Origin: Ophiosphaerella korrae
Lineage: Eukaryota; Ascomycota; Dothideomycetes; Pleosporales; Phaeosphaeriaceae
DNA: 64,000 nucleotides
Direction of reading: 5' to 3'
Assembly: GCA_028456385.1 (NCBI GenBank)
Contig: JALNQF010000174.1
Span: 1 to 64,000 of the forward strand
Shown here: positions 49,213 to 63,200 of the stretch, piece by piece
Layout of the letters: each line of letters starts with the position of its first letter
Position numbering within the stretch: position 1 is the stretch's first letter
Made by a program: the position numbers and the translations under genes
The notes under the pieces: generated by a model
Databases searched by the model: none
Seen by the model: only the letters and a program-made list of their open reading frames with translations
Told to the model about the DNA's origin: nothing

Positions 49213-49642
49213 TATTACTAGCTTACTAGAGTCGACTTCCTAATAGCCTAAAGAGTATTAGTAGATTAGGAGTTAATAACAAAAATTCGTGTTATAATCT
49301 CTAATAGGCTATAAATAAATAGAAGATATTTTATAACTATCTTGTATCGTTGCTTGTAGTTAATAATTAAATTACTAATACTATCCTAATAATACATATT
49401 ACTTGCTAACTATATACCTATTATAATCTATTAATCTATAGTTACTAAGACTAATAGATTATAAATTACTTTAATCTATAATCTATTAATACTAAGAGTT
49501 TATAGATTATAGATTACCCTAGGTATCCTAATTATACGTAGTCTTCTAGTTAAGTTTATATTCTTTAGGGTTATATAGGTCTAAATTAATTATTGTAGAG
49601 CTAATTAGTTCTATCTATAGTTCTCTTGTTACTATTATAATA
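49213..49642 (-). repeat. chromovirus E 3' LTR (left, 430 bp)
   Basis: It starts TATTACTAGC and ends ATTATAATA. Inverted 'aatctataatctatta' arms lie at about 49430-49530. Confidence 0.92.
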
Positions 49643-50345
49643 CTATCCCCTCTTCTAAGTAGGTCCTCGTTTATCTATCCTAAAGCTAAGGTTATTAATT
49701 TACTTTCTTTATTAATTTATAGTTCTTTATTACTCCCTATAGTTATTTTATCTATATATTATTACTATCTTCTTGCTAATTATATATTGTATAATAGTGT
49801 CGAAATATTTCTTTATTTTTATTATACTTTCTTTAAGTTAAACCTTAAGTCTTTTCTTTATATTATTTCTATAAACAATAGTAGAGTTTATAAAATATAT
49901 ATTTATGTAAATATACGTAGTTCTTATAACGTATCTAGTATCTCTCTTTCTAAGTGTACGTTTATTATACTTATTCTTACGTCTAAACTTAATAATAATA
50001 GGGAGAGCTATTAACTAGACTTAAGAGAAATTACTATCTTAAATTATAGAGGCTAAAGCTAAGCGTAAGTAGATCTAAGAGCTTACGTAGAGTAAGCTAG
50101 TAGAGAATTAAGCTTATCTCTCTTATCTTTGTAAAATAAAGGCGTTAAATAATAAGAAATTAGCTAAGTAGTTAGTAGCTCTAGAAGCTAAGCTAGACTT
50201 AGATAAGGCGTTTAATATTGCTATAGTAGGTCTTATATTAGACGTTCTTATTATCTCTCTATATAATAGTAGTAATATTAGTTCTCTTAGTTTACTACTA
50301 GGCGTTCTAGAGGGTTTTAACTTTAGAACTCTTCTAGTTTCTTAA
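49643..50345 (+). pseudogene. Antisense ORF at the 3' end of chromovirus E
   Basis: Plus-strand frame with a 76-codon uninterrupted stretch (49787-50014). It aligns with B's frame (SRVYKIYIYVNIRSSYN beside SKYYNKCILANI-YKY) and with C's. After a few RIP-type stops it continues through ALEAKLDLDKAF to LLLGVLEGFNF and a stop at 50343-50345. Tyr in E and C faces Cys in B at several positions, the pattern expected if the original had Cys. It abuts the end of pol on the other strand. Confidence 0.55.
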
Positions 50346-50349
50346 CGTA

Positions 50350-53300
50350 GTTAAGGTTATCTTCTAGTTCCTATATATTTTCCTATAGTTTCTCTTTCTC
50401 GTCTATACCTATCTATTTTACTAGGTAGTAGTTTCTTCTATTATAGAACTATTATACTAGGATTTCTTTAACTTCTTATTCTTCTTATTCTCTATACGTA
50501 TCTACTTTATATACTAGTAGTTCTACGTTTTATAGTACTGTTTCTAGTAGTACTATATAAAAGGTTAGGTATATCCTTATCTTATTTAGTAGCTTTAGTT
50601 TAAATATAACTAGCGTAACTTCTTTCTTAATTTTATATAGTACTATCTTAACGTAGTCTAGTTTTAAACTTAGTCTTTTACTCTTAATATTTTTCTATAC
50701 TAACTATACTTTTTCTCTTTCTCTAAATTAGAGTCCTATTTTATATTTTTTATTATAATACTTTGCTACTTAATTATACAAGAACTCTACGTCCTATCTT
50801 AGTTAATTATATATATCTTTAAGTCTATTAGCGAAGTTTTCTCCTCTTAGGGACTAAGATATCTCTATTCTTAGTATTCTATATACGCTAGGGTTAAATC
50901 TATAGTTTATAAAGAAAGGTAATACTCCTATTACTATATTCTTTGCGCTATTATATGCTAACTATACTATAGGTAGTAACTATACCTAGTTATTCTAGTT
51001 ATAGTTAACGTAGTATCTTAGGTATTATTCTACTATCTAATTTATTCGTTCTAATTATCTATCTATCTATAGATAATATACTATTAATATTATATACTTA
51101 ATTCCTAGCTACACTATAATTATTCCCTATAGTTTTAATATAAATCGTACATCTCTATCTATAATAATCTTATCTAGTAGTCTATATTAGCTAATTACAG
51201 TTCCTAGAACCTAATATATAGTAACCTCTATTCTACTTTTCTTTTTATATAGTCTAAAGTATATATACTTTATAAGTTTATTTACTATTATTAGGATTCT
51301 ATTATACTTTACTCCTAATATTAAGTCTTTAGACTTAGGTAGCTTTATAATAAAGTCTATTGTAATAACTCTTTATAGTTATTCTAGTACTTCTACTAGT
51401 TATAGTATTCTATATAGTCTTGTAGTACTTCTATTACTAGTTATCTTACTCTTAGGATATAGTAATCTTGTAGTAGTCTTTCTAATATTTTTTTAATACC
51501 TTAGTAACTATATACTAGTAATTTATAGAATTGTTATATAAATTCTCTTTAGATCTTCCTTAGAATATATATTCTTCTATAGGCTTATACTAGTCCTTTT
51601 TAAATTTCTAGTTTCTTTATTTCTTTAGATACTTCCTACGTTGTTTTCTAAATCTATTCGTCTAGCTTGCTACTTGTTCTTTTAATTGTTACAGCTATTT
51701 TTAGCGTATTTAGGACTAAATATCCTTCTTTATTCTTAACTAGAACTATTCTAGTAGTACTTACTTCTTCTTATAAGTCTAGTCTTCTACTAAAGGCGTC
51801 TACAAATTAATTATCTTTCCTTTTTATATATATAATTTCTATATTAAATATTAATAGGAATTCTTAATATCTTATATATTATTATAATAGTTCTTTATTT
51901 ATTATAAATTCTATAAGATTCCTATAGTCTATATAGACCTTTATTTAATATTTTACTCCTTATAGGTATACTCTCTATTATTTAAATACTTTGTAGATTA
52001 CTAGTATCTCTTTATTATAGATTAGGTAGTTAAGTTCTACTATTTTTATCTTCTTAGAGAAGTATTTAACTAAGTATTCTTTTTTAGTCTTTAGATCCTC
52101 TTGTATTAGTGCTATTCTATAGACTAAGTTAGATGCGTCTATTTTTACTATTACTAGTAGGTCTAGGTTATATATTCTAATAACTAAGTTCTTTATAAAC
52201 TTCTTTTTAATCTTTTTAAATACTTCTTTATATTCCTTTATCTATTTAAATAGCGTGTCCTTTTTTATAAGTCTTGTTATTAGTTCTATATCTTTAGACT
52301 ATCTTACTATTAACTTTTTATAGAAGTTAGCTAGGCTATAAAATTGTTATACTTCTCTTAGGTTCCTTAGTATTAGCTATTTATTAATTAATCTAATTTT
52401 CTCTAGGTTTATCTTAATTTTTCCTAGTTTAATAATAAATCTAAGGAAGTCTATTTTCTTTGTATAGAACTTGTATTTTCTTATTTTAAGAAATAGTTTA
52501 CTTTCTACTAGCTTCTCTAGTACTTTATATACGTATTATACGTATTCTTCTTCTATTTCTAAGAATATAAGGATATTATCTAGGTATACAAATATAAATA
52601 TATCTAGGTATTCTCTTAGTACTATATTTATTCTTTCTTAAAAGGCTACTAGTACGTTTATTAAGCTAAAAGGTATAACTATATATTTGTATAGTTTATA
52701 CTATATTCTAAACGCTATTTTCTATTTATTACTTTTTTTAATTCTAATCTAGTAGTAAGTATTCTAGATATCTAGTTTTGTAAAGATTATTACTCTTTAT
52801 AATCTATCTTATATTATATTAATTTATAGTAATAAGTATTAGTTTTTGTTTATAATTACGTTAGTTTTTCTAAAATCTACGTAGAGCCTTTTATTACTTA
52901 TCTCTTTTTTGTCTATAAATATAAGTCTATGTACTACTAAAGATTTAGATTCTTGTATCTATTTTTTCTTTAGTGCGTTCTTAATAAACATTTATTTAAT
53001 CTTAGATTCTTCTTCTATTTTTCTATAAACTAGGCTCTATCTTACGTCTTTGTCTTCCTTTAGGTCTATCGCTAAATCCTATAGCTAATATTCTAGAAGA
53101 TAATCTTTACGTTCTATAAGCTGTTTTTCCTATTTCTTATATTCTTTAGGGAATTCTCCTTTATATATACTAATATTAGCTTTTAGCTTATCTATTTTAT
53201 AGTAGCTAATTTTTCCTATTCTCTAATTAATGTATAGGTTAGTTATCTATAACTATAGTATTCCTAGTATTATATCTTATTCCTTATTAATTGTTGTTAT

Positions 53301-55770
53301 ATCTATAACTATGTTTTTAATTGTTATCTCTTCTAGTACTAGTATAGAGGAGGTTGTTTTAAACCTAATAGGTTCCTAGAATAGCTTTCTTTTAATTATA
53401 CTTAGTTATTAAGGGTATTTCTTTATTACATACTATATTCCTTGCGTTTCTATAAACTTCTTTAATATAAAGTTTCTTATAGCTCTACTATTAATTATTA
53501 ATTATACTTTCTTTCTTTAGTAGGTACCTATCTTTATAATATATAGGCCTCTTATACCTTCTAGCTTTTCTTACCTAAGTATCTTTATAAATTATCTATC
53601 TTTCTAGAGCTATAGCTTTATTCTAAGTTTATATTCTTTGTGTTTTAGATATTTGTTGTATATGTATTTATACTATAGTTCTCCTAGGACGTATTTCTTA
53701 GATAGTTTTAGTCTAGGCCTTATTACTATGTAACCTTCTTTAGGTATAATTTCCTATCTTTAGATATCTTTTGCTATAATTACTCTTATATTATTATAGC
53801 CTTTTCTTCTTATTAGCTATACTTTGTTATTTGCTTTAGGGTTTTTGTATATTATATAATTCTTCTCTAGGTATAATATCTATAATACTTTAAAATATAC
53901 TAGATGTTTTAGATCTATTATTTTGTTATCCCCTTCCTAGTATTAATCTTTTCTAGGTGTATCTATTGTTAGGATATAGTATACTACTAGTACTCTTAGT
54001 GTATAGGCTTTATTAATCTATCGCGTTTTTCTTATAAAGTACTACTATTCTCTTTATATAGGTATTCTTCTTACTATAACTATATATTACTTTATCTATT
54101 CTTAAAATAGTATAAACTTAGTTTTTTTAGGATTGTACTCTTTCTAGTCTTTATACACTTCCTCTATACTTATAACTAGTAAGTATTTCTAAATAAACTT
54201 TTATTCTTTGTTTTATTCCTCTATATCTATTATTGTATAACTATTATAGCTATATATATTTAGCTAGGTATACTCTATACCTTTTATACTAATCTATTCT
54301 TTACTTTCTTATAGTTCTTTAGAAGAAGCTATAGTAGTCTCTTTATCTAGTACTAGTCCTTTAGCCTAGATTAATAGGGTCTAGGGCTCTTCCCTTTCTA
54401 AGTCTTCTATTAGTAGGTCTATTATATATTCTATTTTTTCTAGCTATACTTTTGTTCTTTCTTTTATTACTACTACTCTACTTCTTTATTATAGGAAGTA
54501 TCTTACTCTCTCTTTACTAAAATAATATATATAGTAGTTGTCTTTATAATAAAAGGTCTAATAGAGTATTATATATTATATTTCTTTACTCTTAGCTACT
54601 TTCTTCTAGGGTTTAGCCTATACTTATAGTACTTCTTTCTTCTTATCTATTATCTTTAACTAAGTTTCTCTATCTTTCTTATAGTCCTTGCTTTTGTAAT
54701 TATTTATAAAGTGTCCTAGTTTCCTATATTTATAGTATACTATATCCTTTTTATTTTATAATTAGTAGTCTTTTACGTAGTAGCCTTTCTTACTATAGTT
54801 AAAGTACGTAAAGTCTTTATTCTTCTTTTTCTTTCTATCCTTGTTTTCGTTAAGGATTATAGAGTCTCTAGCGTCCTAGTTCCTATTTTAGTTACTATAC
54901 TTATTCTTTCTCTATTCTTAAAGGTTATTATTAATTTAGATTACCTATTGTTTTAGGGCTTCTAGTGTCCTAGGCTTCTCTATATATATTATTTTGTATT
55001 AAATTTTTACGTTAAGTTCTTGTTTAAATCGTAATATAAGAGCTAATTTATTCTATTCTATATTTTAACTTAGTTATTTAAATTATAATATATATTCTAG
55101 AACACTCTTACTTTATATAAGCCTCTTAAGTTTCTCTTTAGCTTATTAGGTAATATCTATATCCCTAAATACTACTCTTATTTGTTTAGTAAAGTATTTA
55201 TAGCTTCTAAAAATAGCTCTAGTTTTATCCTTCTAGGTTGTTAGTAAATATGTTGTATAATCTATCTAGTAAGGCTCGTACTATCTTATTACGTCTTCTT
55301 TAAGGTATAGCCTAATATATATTACTTTCTTTTCTTCTATATTAAAGTATAGTACTTGTATATCTATCTAGAGTTATACTAAAGCTATAAAGGGTCTTAG
55401 TTTCTCTCTTGTTTTATTAAACTTCTTAAGGACGAGTATCTTAGGTAGTTTCTTTGTTATACTTATCTCTAGGCGTTAGGTAATTAGTTCTATCTAGTTC
55501 TAGCCTTCTATAATAGCTTTAATCTGTACTTTATTCTATTTAGAGTAGTCTTAAAGTTCTTTATTTTGTATTTCTAAGGCATTGATTACTATTTTTATAT
55601 CCTCTTTCTTGTTTATTAATTTATTAATATATTCTTTAATTATTTTCTATATAGTACTATCTAACTTATAACTACTCCTAGGAGCTTTACTTGTTTGTCT
55701 AGTTAAACTTTCTACTATCGTATTAGCTAGACTATGCGCTACTTACGCTTTGCTTCTCTTAATAACTAAA
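50350..55770 (-). pseudogene. gag-pol relic of chromovirus E
   Basis: Minus-strand order as in B: gag (55770 to about 54900), zinc-knuckle relics (about 54840-54690), protease (about 53510-53480), RT with YLDNILIF (about 52590-52566), RNase H (about 52170-51960), integrase (about 51480-50640) and chromodomain (about 50520-50390). It is interrupted by many TAA/TAG codons. Parallel to B throughout, so the domain borders are transferred from that alignment. Confidence 0.85.
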
Positions 55771-55779
55771 TTAGCAAGG

Positions 55780-56209
55780 TGTTACTAGCTTACTAGGGTC
55801 GACTTCCTAATAGCCTAAAGAGTATTAGTAGATTAGGAGTTAATAACAAAAATTTGTATTATAATCTACAATAGGCTAAAAACAAATAGAAGATATTTTG
55901 TAACTGTCTTGTATCGTCGCTTATAGTTAATAATTGAATTACTAATACTATCCTAATAATACGCATTGCTTACTAACTATATACCTATTGTAATCTGTTA
56001 ATCTGTAGTTACTAAGACTAATAGATTGTAGATTACTCTAATCTATAATCTATTAATGCTAAGAGTCTATAGATTATAGATTACTCTAGGTATCCTAATT
56101 ATACGTAGTCTCCTTATTAAGTTTGTATTCTTTAGGGTTATATAGGTCTAAATTAATTATCGTAGGGCTAATTAGTTCTATCTATAGTTCTCTTATTACT
56201 ATCGTAATA
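55780..56209 (-). repeat. chromovirus E 5' LTR (right, 430 bp)
   Basis: It starts TGTTACTAGC and ends ATCGTAATA. It keeps slightly more C and G than the left LTR (for example 'gggtcgac' versus 'gagtcgac'). Confidence 0.92.
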
Positions 56210-59200
56210 TTATATAGTATTATAATAAGTCCTTATTTATTATAAATCTTATAAAGTTCCTATAGTCTATATAAACCTTTGTTTAATACTTTACTCTTTA
56301 TAAATATACTCTCTACTACTTAAATACTTTGTAGATTAGTAATATTTCTTTATTATAGATTAAGTAGTTAAGCTCTACTAGCTTTATTTTCTTAGAGAAG
56401 TATTTAACTAAGTATTCTTACTTTATAACTTAATCTTCTTGTATAAGTACTATTCTATAAACTAAGTTAGATATATCTATTTTTACTATTACTAGTAGGT
56501 CTAGGTTATATATTCTAATTACTAGGTTTTCTATAAACTTCTATTTAATCTAATTAAATACTTTGTTACATTCCTAGGTCTATTTAAATAGCGTATCTTT
56601 CTTTATAAGTTTTATTAATAGCTCTATTAGTTTAGACTATCTTACTATTAGTTTTCTATAAAAGTTTGCTAGTCTATAAAACTATTGTACTTCTTATAGG
56701 TTTTTTAGTATTAGCTATTCCTAGATCGCCTTTATCTTGTTTAAGTTAATCCTTATCTTTCTTAGTTCTATAATAAATCTAAAGAAGTCTATTTCTTTTA
56801 GATAGAATTTGTATTTCTTTATTTTAAGGAATAGTTTATTCTCTACTAGTCTTTCTAGTACTTTGTGTACGTATTATACGTGTTCTTCTTCTATTTCTAA
56901 AAATATAAGGATATTATCTAGGTATATAAATATAAATACGTCTAAGTACGCTTTTAAGACTATATTAATTCTTTCTTAAAACGCTACTAGCTCGTTTATT
57001 AGTCTAAATAGTATAACTACGTATTTAAATAGTTTATATTATATTCTAAATATAGTTTCTATTTATCTATTTTCTTAATTCTAATCTAATAGTAGGCGTT
57101 CTAGATATCTAGTTTTATAAAGATTTAGGCCTTATATAGCTTATCTAGTATTTTATCTATATATAGTATAGGGTATTAGTTTTTATTTATAATTATATTT
57201 ATTTTTCTAAAGGCTACGTAGGGTTATTTATTTTATATTCTTTTCTTATCTATAAATATAAGTCTCTCTACTACTAAGGACTAGGAGTTTTATATAAATT
57301 TTTCTTTATTACGTTTTTAATAAATATTTACTTAATCTTAGATTTTTCTTTAGTTTTCTAATAAACTAGGCTCTAGCCTACGTTCTTTCTTTCTTCTAAG
57401 TTTATCGCTAAGTCTTATAGCTAATATTCTAGGAGCTAATCTTTAAGTTTAATAAGTTACTCTTCTTACTTCTTATATTTGTTTAGGAATTTACTTTTAT
57501 ATATACTTATATTAGCTTTTAATATATTGTTTTTAGGGTAGCTAATTCTCTCTATTCTCTAATTAATTCTTATATTAGCTAGCTATAACTATAATATTCT
57601 TAATATTATATCTTATTTATTATTAATTGTTGTTATATTTATAACTATGTTTTTAATCTCTAACCTTTCTAATCTTAGTATAGAGGGTACTATCTTAAAT
57701 CTTATAAGTTCCTAGAATAGATTACCTTTAATTATACTTAACTATTAAAGGTACCTCTTTATTATATACTTTCTTCTTTAGTTTTTTACAAACTTTTTTA
57801 ATATAAAGTTCTTTATAGCTCTACTATTAATTATAATTTATACTTTTTTTTCTTAATATATTCTTTCTTTTGTAATATATAGACCTAATATACCTTTAAG
57901 CTTTACTTACTTAGGTAGTTTTATAAGTTATCTATTTTTCTAGAGCTATTACCTTACCTTTTATTTATAGTCTTTAGGTTTATAATATTTATCTTCTATA
58001 TATTTATACTATAGTCTTCCTAGGATATATTCTCTAAGTAATTTCTTTCTAGGTCTAATCGCTATACATTCTTTGTTAGGTATACTAACTAATTTCTACT
58101 TTTAATATCTTTCCTTTAGATAGCTTTTACGTAGTTGTATCCTTTTCTTTATACTAGCTAGGTGTAATTTCTTACCTTAGCTTTACTATATATATAACAA
58201 TTAGTATTTAAGTATAATACCTAGGATACTTTAAAGTGTACTAGATATTTTAGATCTATTCTCTTATCGTCCCTTTCTCTATATTTGTCTATACTAGGTC
58301 TTGTTTATACTAAGATATAGTATACTACTAGTATACTTAGTATATAGGCTTTGTTAATCTATTATCTCTTTTTTATAAAGAGCTACTATTCTCTATATAT
58401 AGGTATTCTTCCTACTACAACTATATATTACTCTATCTATTATTAGAATATTATAAACTTTATATTCTTTAGGTTTCTTACCTTCTAGTCTTTATATACT
58501 TTATCTATACTTATAACTAGTAAGTATTTCTAAATAAACTACTAATATTTGTTTTATTCTACTATATCTATTGTTATATAGCTATTATAGCTTCTATTAG
58601 TTTAGGTATACTTTATACTTCTAATTTTAACCTATTCTTTATTACTTCTTAGTTCTTTAGAGGCGACTATATTAGTCTTTTTAAGCTAATCTTAAATTCT
58701 CTCTTTTATTACTACTACTCTATTCTTCTATAAAAACTATCCTACTTCTTACTTACTAGAAAAGTATATATAGTAGTTGTCTTTATAATAAAAGGTCTAA
58801 TAGAGTATTACGTATTATAATTCTTTACTTCCTACTACTTTTTCTTAAGGTTTAGCTTGTGCTTTAGGTACTTCTTTCTTGTCCTTAGCTATTTTTAACT
58901 AGGCTTCTTTTTCCTTCTTAGTATCTCTACTTCTATAGTCTTTTACAAAGTATCCTAGTTTTCTATATTTATAATATACTATATCTTTTTTCTTTAACTA
59001 ATAATCTTTTATATAGTAGCCTTTCTTACTCTAGTTAAAATAAATAAAGTTTTTATTCTTCTTCTTACAATCTTTATATATATCTAGTATTATAGGATCT
59101 CTATTATTATAGTTCTTATAGTATCTACTATATTTATTTATCTTTTATTATTAGAGGTTATTATCTACTTATATTACTTATACTTTTAAAGCTATAAATA

Positions 59201-59871
59201 TACTTAGTTTCTCTATTTAAATTAATTTATTTTAGATATTCTCTTTTAGTCCTTATTTAAACTTTAATATAAGAGATAGTTTATTCTATTCTATATCTTA
59301 TAATAGTTATTTAAATTCTAATACGTATTCTAGAATACTCTTCTATTACTTATGTCTTTCTAGCTTTTCCTCTACTTATTAGGTAATATCTACGTCTCTA
59401 AATACTACTCTTATTCTTTATACAAAGTATTTGTAGCTTCTAAAGATAGCTATTATTTTATCTTTCTTTATTTATAGGGCCCTTAGGCTATAGTCTATCT
59501 AATAGAGTTTAAACTATCTTATAGTTTTTCTTTTTAGGTATATTCTAATATATATAACTTTCTTTTCTTCTATATTAAAGTGTAGTGCTTATACGTCTAT
59601 CTATAGTTGTACTAAGGCTAGAAAAGGTCTTAATTCCTTCTTTATTCTATTAAATTTCTTAAGTACTAGTATCTTAAGTAGTTTCTTTGTTATACTTATT
59701 TCTAGTCTCTAGGTAATTTATTCTATCTAGTTTTGTCCTACTATAATAGCTTTAATTTAAGCTTTATTCTATTTAATATATTCCTATAGTTCTTTATTCT
59801 ACGTTTCTAAGGCTTTAATTATTAATTATATATCTCCTTTTTTAGTAATTAGGTTATTTAAGTATATCTTA
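56210..59871 (-). mobile_element. Chromovirus D, right segment (RNase H, RT, protease, gag)
   Basis: D resumes after E's TTATA duplication with RNase H (about 56480-56290), RT with YLDNILIF (about 56925-56907), protease (about 57840-57790), zinc knuckles (about 59050-58930) and gag (about 59860-59170). The gag start is cut by element F at 59871/59872, so D's own 5' LTR lies beyond F, outside the window. Confidence 0.88.
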
Positions 59872-60292
59872 TATTATAGGGGTAACAAGAGAAATCTAGA
59901 TAGAACTAATTAGTTTTAACTTAAGTGCTAACAAAGCATAAGATAAGTAAGGTAACAACCTAGATTAGGAAATAACTTATAATGAGGATACGTAAGGTAA
60001 TCCCTTAATCTATTAAGTATATAGATAGAAATTAATTATAGATTAATAGATTAGTAATCTATAATCTATAGTTACTAAGACTAGATACAAGTAATAGATT
60101 AATAGATTAGTAAAGGTATATAATTAGTAGCGATACGTATTATTAGGATAGTATTAGTAATCTAATCTCTAACCTAGAACGCTAATACTAAACCTTATAT
60201 ACATAAATTAACTATTGTTTATAGTTATTACTTTCTAATCTACTAATACTCCTAATTAGTTACTGTAGTTAATAATAGGAGACTAAGTAACA
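59872..60292 (+). repeat. chromovirus F 5' LTR (about 421 bp)
   Basis: It starts TATTATAGG (RIP form of TGTTACAGG) and ends AAGTAACA. It shares the outer ends and the 'aatctata' arms with C and E but differs more in the middle, so it is a diverged member of that LTR type. Confidence 0.8.
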
Positions 60293-60299
60293 CATTACT

Positions 60300-63200
60300 A
60301 ATTTAGTTATTAGGAGAAGTAAAGCGTAAGTAGCGTACAGTCTAAGCTAACACGATAGTAGAAAGTTTAACTAGGAAAGGAGGTAAAGCACCTCTAAGTA
60401 GTTATAAATTAGATAATACTATATAGAAGGTAATTAAGGACTATATAAATAACTTAATCTCTAAGAAAGAGGATATAAAAATAGTAATTAACGCCTTAGA
60501 AACTTAAAATAAAGAGCTATAGGATTATATAAAGTAAAATAAAGTATAGATTAAAGCTATTATAGAAGGATAAAACTAGATAGAATAAATTACCTAATAA
60601 CTAGAAATAAGTGCGACGAAGAAGCTACCTAAGATACCTATACTTAAGAAGTTTAATAGAATAAGAGAAAAACTAAGACCTTTTATAGTATTAGTATAAC
60701 TTTAAATTAATATATAAGTACTATACTTTAATAAAGAAGATAAAAAGGTAATATATATAGGAATGTACTTTAAAGAAGATGTAATAAGATAGTTTAAACC
60801 TTACTAGATAGACTATATAATATACGCTCTAGGAATATAAAAGGATAAAATAAGAGCTATTTTTAGAAGTTATAAATACTTTACTAAACAAATAAGAGTA
60901 GTATTTAAGGATATAGATATTACCTAATAAGCTAAAGAGAGACTTAAAAAGCTTATACAATACAAGAGTATTTCTAAATACGTATTATAGTTTAAGTAAC
61001 TATTATAAAATATAGAATAGAATAAACTATCCCTAATGTTACGATTTAAACAAAGACTAGACTTAAAAATCTAATACGAGATAATTTATATAGAAAAACT
61101 AAGATTACTAGATACTCTAAAGTAATAGGTAATATAGATTAATAATAATCTTTAGGAATAGAAGAAGAACAAGTATAGAGGGCTAACCTAGAACTATATT
61201 AAGGGAGACCCTATAATCCTTAATATAAACAAAGATAGAAGAAAAAAGAAGAATAAAGACTTTACGTACTTTAATTATAGTAAAAATAGCTACTACGTAA
61301 AAAACTACTAATTAAAGAAGAAAAAAGATATAGTATATTATAAATATAGGAAACTAGGACACTTTGCAAAAGACTATAGAAGTAAAGACCCTAAGAAAGA
61401 TAAAGAAACTTAGATAAAGATAACTAAAGGCTAGAAGGAAGTATAAAAAGTATAGGCTAAACCTTAAAAGAAGGTAGCTAGGAGTAGAGAAATACAATAT
61501 ATAATACTTAACTAGACCTTTTATTATAATAATAACTACTATATATATCTTTCTAGTAAGTAGGAAGTAGAATAGTTCTTATAGAAGAATAGAGTAGTAG
61601 TAATAAAAGAAAGAATAAAAGCTTAGCTAGAAGAAATAGCCTAAGTAATAGACTTACTAATAGAAGATTTAGAAGGGAAAGAGCCCTAGACCTTATTAAT
61701 CTAGGCTAAAGGACTAGTACTAAATAAAGAAACTACTATAGTCTCCTCTAAAGAACTATAAAGAGACAAGAAATAATTTAATATAAAAAGTATAGAATAC
61801 GCCTAGTTAAAAATATATAGTTACAATAGCTATACAATATTAGATATAGTAGAATAAAACAAAGAATAGAGGTTTATTTAGAAATACTTACTAGTTATAA
61901 GTATAGAGGAAGCGTATAAAGACTAGAAAGAATATAATCTTAAAGTAACTATATTTATAATATTCTAATAATAGATAGAGTAATATATAGTTATAGTAAG
62001 AAGAATACCTATATAGAGAGAGTAGTAGTATCTTATAAGAAAAACGCAATAGATTAACAAAGCCTATATACTACGTATACTAGTAGTATACTATATCTTA
62101 GTAATAATAAGACCTAGTATAGACAAATACTAGGTAGGGGACAACAAGAGGATAGACCTAGAATATCTAGGACACGAAGAGATATTATAGATATTATACC
62201 TAAATACAAACTACTACTTATATAGAGAAGTAAAGGTACAAAACTACGTATAGCTAAAATAAAAAGAAGGATATAACTATACAAGAGTAATCCTAAAGAA
62301 AGAAATTAAAGGTTAGAAAATAATTAAAAAACCTAACAAAGAATATATATTAGTTAGACCTAGACTTAAGCTATCTAAAGAATACGTTTAAGGAAGGCTA
62401 TAGTATAAGTGTATATACAACAAATATCTAAAGTATAAAAACTATAAGTATAAAGTAGGGTAATAGCTCTAGAAGAATAGATAATTTAAGGAAAGACCTA
62501 AGTAAAAAAAGCTAGAAGGTATAGGAGGCCTATATATTACAAAACAAAGTATCTTCTAAGGAAAAAAGATACAAGTTATAATTAATAGTAGAGCTACAAG
62601 GAACTTTATATCTAAGAAGTTTATAGAAGAATAAGGAATATACTATATAATAAAGAAATACCCTTAATAACTAAGTACGATTAAAGGAAAACTATTCTAA
62701 GAACCTATTAGGTTTAAGATAGTACTCTCTATATTAAAGTTAAAAGGACTAGAAATTAGAAATATAGTTATAGATATAACAACAATTAATAACAAACAAG
62801 ACGTAATATTAGGTATACTATAGTTATAGATAACTAACCTAAGAATTAATTAGAGAATAGGAAAAATTAGCTACCCTAAGAAAGATATGTTAAAAGCTAA
62901 TATAAGAATATACAAGGGAGAGTTCTTAGATAAATATAAGAAGTAGGAGAAATAGCTTATAAAACTTAATAACTACTTTCTAGAATATTAACTATAGGAT
63001 TTAGTAATAGTCCTAGAAGAAAGAAAGAACGTAAGATAGAGCCTAGTTTACTAAAAAACTAAAAAAGAATTAAAGATTAAACAAGTATTTATTAAAAATA
63101 CAATAAAAAAAGGATAGATATAAGAATCTTAATCTTTAGTAGTATATAGACTTATCTTCGAAGATAAAAAAGAGATAAAAGATAAATAACTCTACGTAGA

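Larger units (their letters stand above)
49213..56209 (-). mobile_element. Ty3/gypsy chromovirus E, full length (6997 bp), TSD TTATA
   Basis: Two 430-bp LTRs (49213-49642 and 55780-56209) are flanked by the perfect duplication ttata (49208-49212 and 56210-56214). It is inserted in D on the same strand. It has the standard chromovirus order plus an antisense frame. Its LTRs belong to the same type as C's although its pol is as close to B's. Confidence 0.93.
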
